Positions 59,037-64,000 of a DNA stretch of 64,000 nucleotides are shown here, piece by piece (positions within the stretch are counted from its first letter, which is position 1; every line of letters starts with the position of its first letter). Made by a program: the position numbers and the translations under genes. Below the pieces are notes generated by a model that had not been told where the DNA came from, made no database searches, and saw only the letters and a program-made list of their open reading frames with translations. Origin of the DNA: CAXSEF01 sp964236535 (GTDB lineage Bacteria > Pseudomonadota > Alphaproteobacteria > Acetobacterales > Acetobacteraceae); NCBI GenBank assembly GCA_964236535.1, contig CAXSEF010000002.1, positions 62,001 through 126,000 on the forward strand, in the 5' to 3' direction.

Positions 59037-61715
59037 ATGACTGACGTCGTCGTCGTCGAATCGCCGGCCAAGGCCAAGACCATCAACAAGTACCTGGGCG
59101 GCGGCTACACCGTTCTCGCGAGCTTCGGCCATGTGCGCGACCTGCCGCCCAAGGACGGCAGCGTGCGGCCGGAGCAGGACTTCGCCATGGACTGGGCCGC
59201 CGACGAGCGCGGTGCCCGCCAGATCGGCGCCATCGTCAAGGCGCTCAAGGGCGCGGCACGGCTCTACCTCGCCACCGACCCGGACCGCGAAGGCGAGGCG
59301 ATCTCCTGGCACGTCCGCGCCATGCTCGAGGAGAAGAACGCGCTGCGCGGCGTCGAGGTGCAGCGCATCACCTTCAACGAGATCACCAAATCGGCCGTGC
59401 AGAAGGCGATGGCCCAGCCGCGCGAGCTGGACCAGCCGCTGATCGAGGCCTACCTGGCGCGCCGGGCGCTCGACTACCTGGTGGGCTTCACCCTCTCGCC
59501 GGTGCTGTGGCGCAAGCTGCCGGGCAGCCGCTCCGCCGGCCGGGTGCAGTCCGTGGCACTCCGCCTGGTGTGCGAGCGCGAGGCCGAGATCGAGGCGTTC
59601 CGCGCCCGCGAATACTGGACGATCGAGGCGCACATGGCGACGCCGGCCGGCGCGCCGTTCATCGCCCGCCTCACCCACCTGGACGGCAGCAAGCTCGACC
59701 AGTTCGACCTGAACACCGAAACCCTGGCACTTGCGGCGCGGGCGCAGGTCGAGACGGGCAGCTTCAGCGTTGCCAGCGTCGAGCGCCGCCGGGTCAAGCG
59801 GCATCCGCCGGCGCCGTTCACCACCTCGACGCTGCAGCAGGAGGCCAGCCGCAAGCTCGGCATGGGCGCGCAGGCGGCGATGCGCGCGGCGCAGCAGCTC
59901 TACGAGGGCATCGAGCTCGGCGGCGAGACCACCGGCCTGATCACCTACATGCGCACCGACGGCGTCTCGATGGCGCGCGAGGCGATCGACGCGATCCGTG
60001 GCCACGTCGGCGAGACCTTCGGCGAACGCTACCGTCCCGCCGCGCCGCGCGAGTACCATGCCAAGGCGAAGAACGCCCAGGAGGCGCACGAGGCGATCCG
60101 CCCGACCGACGTGGACCGTGTGCCGGAGACGATGGCGCGCTACCTCAACGCCGAGCAGGCGCGGCTGTACGAGCTGATCTGGAAGCGCGCGGTCGCCAGC
60201 CAGATGCAGTCCGCCGAGCTCGACCAGGTGATCGTCGAGGTCGCCGACCCGGCCAACCCGCGCGGGCCGAAGCTGCGGGCGAACGGCTCGATCATCGCCT
60301 TCGACGGCTTCCTGCGGCTGTACCGCGAGGGGGTGGACGAGGGCGAGGAGGAGGAGAGCCGGATGCTGCCGCCGATGGCGGAGCGCGACCCCCTCGCCTG
60401 CCCCAAGGTCGACGCCTCGCAGCACTTCACCCAGCCGCCCCCGCGCTATTCCGAGGCCAGCCTGGTGAAGATGATGGAGGAGCTCGGCATCGGTCGCCCC
60501 TCCACCTACGCCTCGATCCTCTCGGTGCTGCGCGACCGCAACTACGTGCGCATGGAGAACAAGCGGTTCGTGCCGGAGGACCGCGGCCGCCTGGTCACGG
60601 CGTTCCTCACCAGCTTCTTCGAGCGCTACGTCGACACCGGGTTCACCGCCGGCCTCGAGGAGCAGCTCGACGACATCTCCGACGGCAAGGCCGAGTGGCG
60701 CTCGGTGATGCATGCGTTCTGGGACGACTTCTCCCGCGCGGTCGAGCAGACCCGCGAGCTGAAGATCTCCGACGTGATCGACGCGCTCGACGCCGACCTG
60801 GGCGAGCACTTCTTCCCGGGCAAGGCGGACGGCACCGACCCCCGCCTGTGCCCCGCCTGCCATGCCGGGCGGCTGGGCCTGAAGCTCGGGCGGCACGGCA
60901 GCTTCATCGGCTGCTCGAACTATCCCGCCTGCCAGTACACCCGCCGCCTGGCGATCGAGGGCGGCGAAGGCGATGGCGAGACCCTGAAGGAAGGCCTGCG
61001 CGAGCTGGGCGCCAACCCTGCCACCGGCGAGATGGTCACGGTGCGGCGCGGCCCGTACGGCCTGTATGTGCAGCAGGGCGAGGCCAATCCCGAGGACAAG
61101 AAGTCGAAGCCGCGGCGGACCTCGCTGCCCAAGGGGGTGGACGGCGACCAGATGACGCTCGACCAGGCGCTCGGCCTGCTGTCGCTGCCACGTCTGGTGG
61201 GCATCCACCCGGAGCTGGGCGAGCCGATCGAGGCCGGGATCGGGCGGTTCGGGCCGTTCGTGAAGATGGGCGCGATCTTCGGCTCGCTCGACAAGGACGA
61301 CGACGTGCTCGCGGTGGGGCTCAACCGTGCGGTGGACGTGCTGGCACGCAAGCTCGCCAGCGTACGGGCTCTGGGCAACCACCCGAAGGACCACGCGCCG
61401 GTCATGGTCAAGAAGGGCCGGTTCGGGCCCTATATTCAGCATGGTCTGGTCGTGGCCAACGTACCGCGCGGGGTCGAGATGGACGACGTCACGCTGGACG
61501 ACGCGGTGGCGCTGCTCGCCGAACGCGGCAAGCCGCTGAAGGCGAAGCCGGGCGCACGCAAGCCGGCGACGCGGACGGCCAAGCCGGCGGCGGCGCCCAA
61601 GGCGGCCGCAGCGAAACCGGCGAGGCCAAAGGCTCCGGCGGCGAAGCGCAAGGCCGCCGCCAAGTCTGCCGCGGCCAAGACAACGGCGAAGCGGTCTCCG
61701 GCCAAGGCCGGCTGA
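59037..61715 (+). CDS. topA: DNA topoisomerase I
   Basis: The 892-residue type IA topoisomerase relaxes negative supercoils. It has the Toprim domain (VVVESPAKAKTINKYLG, DPDREGEAISWH), the active-site Tyr304 (TGLITYMRTDGVSM), YLARRALDYLVGFTLSPVLWRKL, and GRPSTYASILSVLRDRNYV. One four-Cys zinc finger follows (CPACHAGRLGLKLGRHGSFIGCSNYPAC), then TopA C-terminal repeats (FGPFVKMG, FGPYIQHG) and a Lys/Ala-rich tail that should contact DNA or RNA polymerase. ATG 59037 was chosen. It lies 23 bp after dprA, and rnr starts 1 bp after its stop. Confidence 0.97.
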   Translation: MTDVVVVESPAKAKTINKYLGGGYTVLASFGHVRDLPPKDGSVRPEQDFAMDWAADERGARQIGAIVKALKGAARLYLATDPDREGEAISWHVRAMLEEKNALRGVEVQRITFNEITKSAVQKAMAQPRELDQPLIEAYLARRALDYLVGFTLSPVLWRKLPGSRSAGRVQSVALRLVCEREAEIEAFRAREYWTIEAHMATPAGAPFIARLTHLDGSKLDQFDLNTETLALAARAQVETGSFSVASVERRRVKRHPPAPFTTSTLQQEASRKLGMGAQAAMRAAQQLYEGIELGGETTGLITYMRTDGVSMAREAIDAIRGHVGETFGERYRPAAPREYHAKAKNAQEAHEAIRPTDVDRVPETMARYLNAEQARLYELIWKRAVASQMQSAELDQVIVEVADPANPRGPKLRANGSIIAFDGFLRLYREGVDEGEEEESRMLPPMAERDPLACPKVDASQHFTQPPPRYSEASLVKMMEELGIGRPSTYASILSVLRDRNYVRMENKRFVPEDRGRLVTAFLTSFFERYVDTGFTAGLEEQLDDISDGKAEWRSVMHAFWDDFSRAVEQTRELKISDVIDALDADLGEHFFPGKADGTDPRLCPACHAGRLGLKLGRHGSFIGCSNYPACQYTRRLAIEGGEGDGETLKEGLRELGANPATGEMVTVRRGPYGLYVQQGEANPEDKKSKPRRTSLPKGVDGDQMTLDQALGLLSLPRLVGIHPELGEPIEAGIGRFGPFVKMGAIFGSLDKDDDVLAVGLNRAVDVLARKLASVRALGNHPKDHAPVMVKKGRFGPYIQHGLVVANVPRGVEMDDVTLDDAVALLAERGKPLKAKPGARKPATRTAKPAAAPKAAAAKPARPKAPAAKRKAAAKSAAAKTTAKRSPAKAG

Positions 61716-61716
61716 G

Positions 61717-64000
61717 ATGGCGCATCGGCCGCCGGATCAGGCTGCGGCGACCGGGGCGGGGCCGGTCGGAATCGTGTCGGACGGATCGAACCTGGATCAG
61801 GTGCCGCAGGACGGCGCGGCGGCGAGGTCCGTCGTCTCGAACCCGGGCAAGCCTCGCTGGAGCGACGTGCCGGCAGACGGCGAGAAACCGGCCACCGGGT
61901 CCATCGCCCGTGACGGCTCCGGGCAGAACGAGGGTGTCGGGCTGCAGGCGATGACCGAGGCAGTCGGCCCGGACGGGCCGGGCGCGGCGGACACTGGCGA
62001 CCGGGACGACGAGGCGCGTCGGACCGGTGCCGCCGGGCTGCCGTCGCGCGAGGCCGTGCGCCGGTTCATCCGTGCGAGCCCCGGACGGATCGGCAAGCGC
62101 GAGATCTCGCGCGAGTTCGGGCTCGGGCCGGAGCACCGCGTGGCGCTGCGCGAGATGCTGCGCGACCTGGCGGAAGACGGCGCGATCGCACCCGCCGGAC
62201 ACCGGCGCTTCACCCCGCCGGGACGGCTGCCCGAGGTGACGGTGGTGCTGGTCACCGGCACCGACCCGGACGGCGAGGCGCTGGCGCGGCCGGTCGAGTG
62301 GCGCGGGGACGGGCCGCCGCCGCTGGTGCTGATGGCGGAGGAGGGGCGCGGGCGACCGGCGCTGGCGCCGGGCGAGCGGGTGCTGGCGCGGCTGAAGCCG
62401 ATCGCGCCGGGACGCTACGAGGGGCGCACGATCAAGCGGCTGAGCCAGGCGCCGGCGCGGGTGCTCGGCGTGTTCAAGGCCGGCGGGCGGGCGTGCGCGG
62501 ACGAGGCCGAGGCGTACGGCCGTCCCGCGCGCGGGCGCGGGCGGTTCGTCCGGCGCGGCACCGGGATCGCGCCGGCGCCGGGCGAGGGGCGGCTGATCCC
62601 GACCGATCGCCGGGCGAAGGCGGAGTGGCGCATCCCCGCGGGCGAGACCGGCGGGGCGGAGCACGACGAGATCGTGCTGGCGCAGCCCCTGCCCTCTTCC
62701 GGGTACGGGCTGAAGACAGCGCAGGTGATCGAGCGGCTCGGGCGCATGGGCGACGCACGCTCGGTCAGCCTGATCTGCATCCACACCCACGGCATCCCGA
62801 CCGAGTTCGATGCTGAGTCGGTAGTACAGGCCGAGGCGGCGCGCCAGGTCACGCTGGGCGAGCGCACCGACCTGCGCGACCTGGCACTGGTCACCATCGA
62901 CGGCGAGGACGCCCGCGACTTCGACGACGCGGTATTCGCCGAAGCCGACTCGCCGCGCGACGGCGAGGCCCGGGGCGGGCACCGGCTGATCGTCGCGATC
63001 GCCGACGTCGCGCACTACGTCCGTCCCGGCACGGCGCTGGACCGCGACGCCCGCAAGCGCGGCAATTCGGTGTATTTCCCCGACCGCGTGGTGCCGATGC
63101 TGCCGGAGGCGCTGTCCAACGGCTGGTGCTCGCTCCGCCCGGGCGAGGAGCGCGGCTGCCTGTTCGTCGAGATGCGGGTGGCGGCCGACGGCACCAAGCT
63201 GTCGCACCGCTTCGGCCGCGGCCTGATGCGCTCGACGGCCCGCCTCACCTATACCCAGGTGCAGGCGCTGGCCGACCGGGACCACAACGACACATCGCCG
63301 GAACACACCGCGGGCGGAGCCGTCGACCCGGCCCCGCGCCTTGTCGACCAGAGCGTGCTGGACGGCGCGCCCCCGGTGCCCGACGGCCTGATCCGCGCGC
63401 TCTACGCGGCGTTCCGGGCGCTGCTCTCGGCGCGCCAGGACCGCGGCACGCTCGACCTCGACCTGCCCGAGCGCAAGGTCGAGCTCGACGACGCGGGCCA
63501 GGTGACGGCGATCGCGCCGCGCCCGCGCCTCGACAGCCACCGGCTGATCGAGGAGTTCATGGTGCTCGCCAACGTCGCCGCCGCCGAGGAGCTGGAGCGC
63601 CGGCACCGGCCCTGCATCTACCGGGTGCACGCCCCGCCGTCCGACGAGAAGCTTGAGGCGCTGCGGGCTTTCCTGCGCAGCTTCGACCTGGCGCTGCCGC
63701 CGACCGGCGAGCTCCGGCCGCGCGACCTCGACCGGGTGCTGCAGGCCGTCGCCGGCACCGAGCACGCGCCCTTGGTCAACGAGGTGATGCTGCGCAGCCA
63801 GAGCCAGGCAGCCTACAGCCCCGACAACATCGGCCATTTCGGCCTGGCGCTGTCGCGCTACGCCCACTTCACCAGCCCGATCCGGCGCTACGCCGACCTG
63901 CTGGTGCACCGCGCCCTGGTGTCGCAGCTGCGACCGAACGACGGTGGCCTGCCGCACGACGGCGAAGGCAGCGCCTCCGAGTACCCCGACATTGCCGAGC
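61717..64000 (+). CDS. rnr: Ribonuclease R, N-terminal part (runs off the right edge)
   Basis: The frame from ATG 61717 stays open to base 64000 (761 codons). An N-terminal extension of about 110 low-complexity residues precedes the winged helix (LPSREAVRRFIRASPGRIGKREISREFGL). Cold-shock-like domains follow, then the RNB catalytic domain with the acidic site LVTIDGEDARDFDDAVF, GNSVYFPDRVVPMLPEALSNG, LIEEFMVLANVAAAEEL and HFGLALSRYAHFTSPIRRYADLLVHR. It is a processive 3'-5' exonuclease that, with tmRNA, clears stalled mRNAs. Its start follows the topA stop by one base. The S1 domain is outside the window. Confidence 0.93.
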   Translation, partial: MAHRPPDQAAATGAGPVGIVSDGSNLDQVPQDGAAARSVVSNPGKPRWSDVPADGEKPATGSIARDGSGQNEGVGLQAMTEAVGPDGPGAADTGDRDDEARRTGAAGLPSREAVRRFIRASPGRIGKREISREFGLGPEHRVALREMLRDLAEDGAIAPAGHRRFTPPGRLPEVTVVLVTGTDPDGEALARPVEWRGDGPPPLVLMAEEGRGRPALAPGERVLARLKPIAPGRYEGRTIKRLSQAPARVLGVFKAGGRACADEAEAYGRPARGRGRFVRRGTGIAPAPGEGRLIPTDRRAKAEWRIPAGETGGAEHDEIVLAQPLPSSGYGLKTAQVIERLGRMGDARSVSLICIHTHGIPTEFDAESVVQAEAARQVTLGERTDLRDLALVTIDGEDARDFDDAVFAEADSPRDGEARGGHRLIVAIADVAHYVRPGTALDRDARKRGNSVYFPDRVVPMLPEALSNGWCSLRPGEERGCLFVEMRVAADGTKLSHRFGRGLMRSTARLTYTQVQALADRDHNDTSPEHTAGGAVDPAPRLVDQSVLDGAPPVPDGLIRALYAAFRALLSARQDRGTLDLDLPERKVELDDAGQVTAIAPRPRLDSHRLIEEFMVLANVAAAEELERRHRPCIYRVHAPPSDEKLEALRAFLRSFDLALPPTGELRPRDLDRVLQAVAGTEHAPLVNEVMLRSQSQAAYSPDNIGHFGLALSRYAHFTSPIRRYADLLVHRALVSQLRPNDGGLPHDGEGSASEYPDIAE

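Noticed and set aside
61489..63957. Long minus-strand frame over the right edge
   Set aside because: The plus strand encodes RNase R motifs over the same interval; the minus frame is a shadow.

Overview
The window looks like part of a high-GC alphaproteobacterial chromosome, most likely Acetobacteraceae or a close relative. The evidence is a circularly permuted two-piece tmRNA, strong G/C preference at third codon positions, a class II fumarase, an alphaproteobacterial-type SspB, a PyrB/pseudo-dihydroorotase pair, and a very dense family of interspersed double-hairpin repeats. The family placement is inferred; no search was run. A 100-base run of N at 49243-49342 marks a scaffold join.

Layout. 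1-5.2 kb (mostly minus strand): the end of an ELWxxDGT-repeat surface protein, the queuosine genes queA-tgt-queF, a glyoxalase-fold protein and sspB. The permuted ssrA (tmRNA) sits next to its proteolytic adaptor gene sspB. 5.8-22.7 kb: thyX, a frameshifted Abi_C-type gene, an aldo/keto reductase, a membrane-hotdog fusion, mrp, hflK-hflC, an AT-rich island with two orphan genes, a DegP-type protease, queG, a HEPN-like orphan, fumC and two small genes. 22.9-34.5 kb (minus): a type I secretion ABC protein and HlyD adaptor, followed by a Sel1-repeat protein, a very large two-module glycosyltransferase, an unknown protein and a second glycosyltransferase; this looks like a secretion and glycosylation cluster. 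34.7-41 kb: a GNAT acetyltransferase, a zinc-ribbon metallopeptidase, a divergent aldo/keto reductase and TetR pair with palindromic sites, a remnant resembling COG0523/CobW, and an RTX-like secreted protein. 41.9-46.5 kb: an ArsR-methyltransferase fusion with a 24-bp operator palindrome, then metH. 46.6-54.5 kb: small orphan genes, a DUF4160/DUF2442 pair, an HWE/HisKA_2-type histidine kinase next to the assembly gap and a Crp/Fnr regulator, a cardiolipin synthase, an EEP-family hydrolase and a CDF transporter. 54.6-64 kb (plus): a compact housekeeping run of pyrB, pseudo-pyrC, plsY, dprA, topA and a partial rnr.

The most striking feature is the repeat family. More than 30 copies, whole or degenerate, lie between 0.9 and 54.6 kb, usually just after stop codons, and none lie in the 54.6-64 kb housekeeping run. 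Each full copy is about 55 bp and forms two adjacent hairpins. The stems differ between copies but stay base-paired, which is compensatory covariation. Several copies have been absorbed into the ends of proteins (Tgt, ThyX, QueG, the large glycosyltransferase). Copies also bracket the AT-rich islands that carry defence-like or orphan genes. No transposase or tyrosine REP-type nuclease for the family is visible here.
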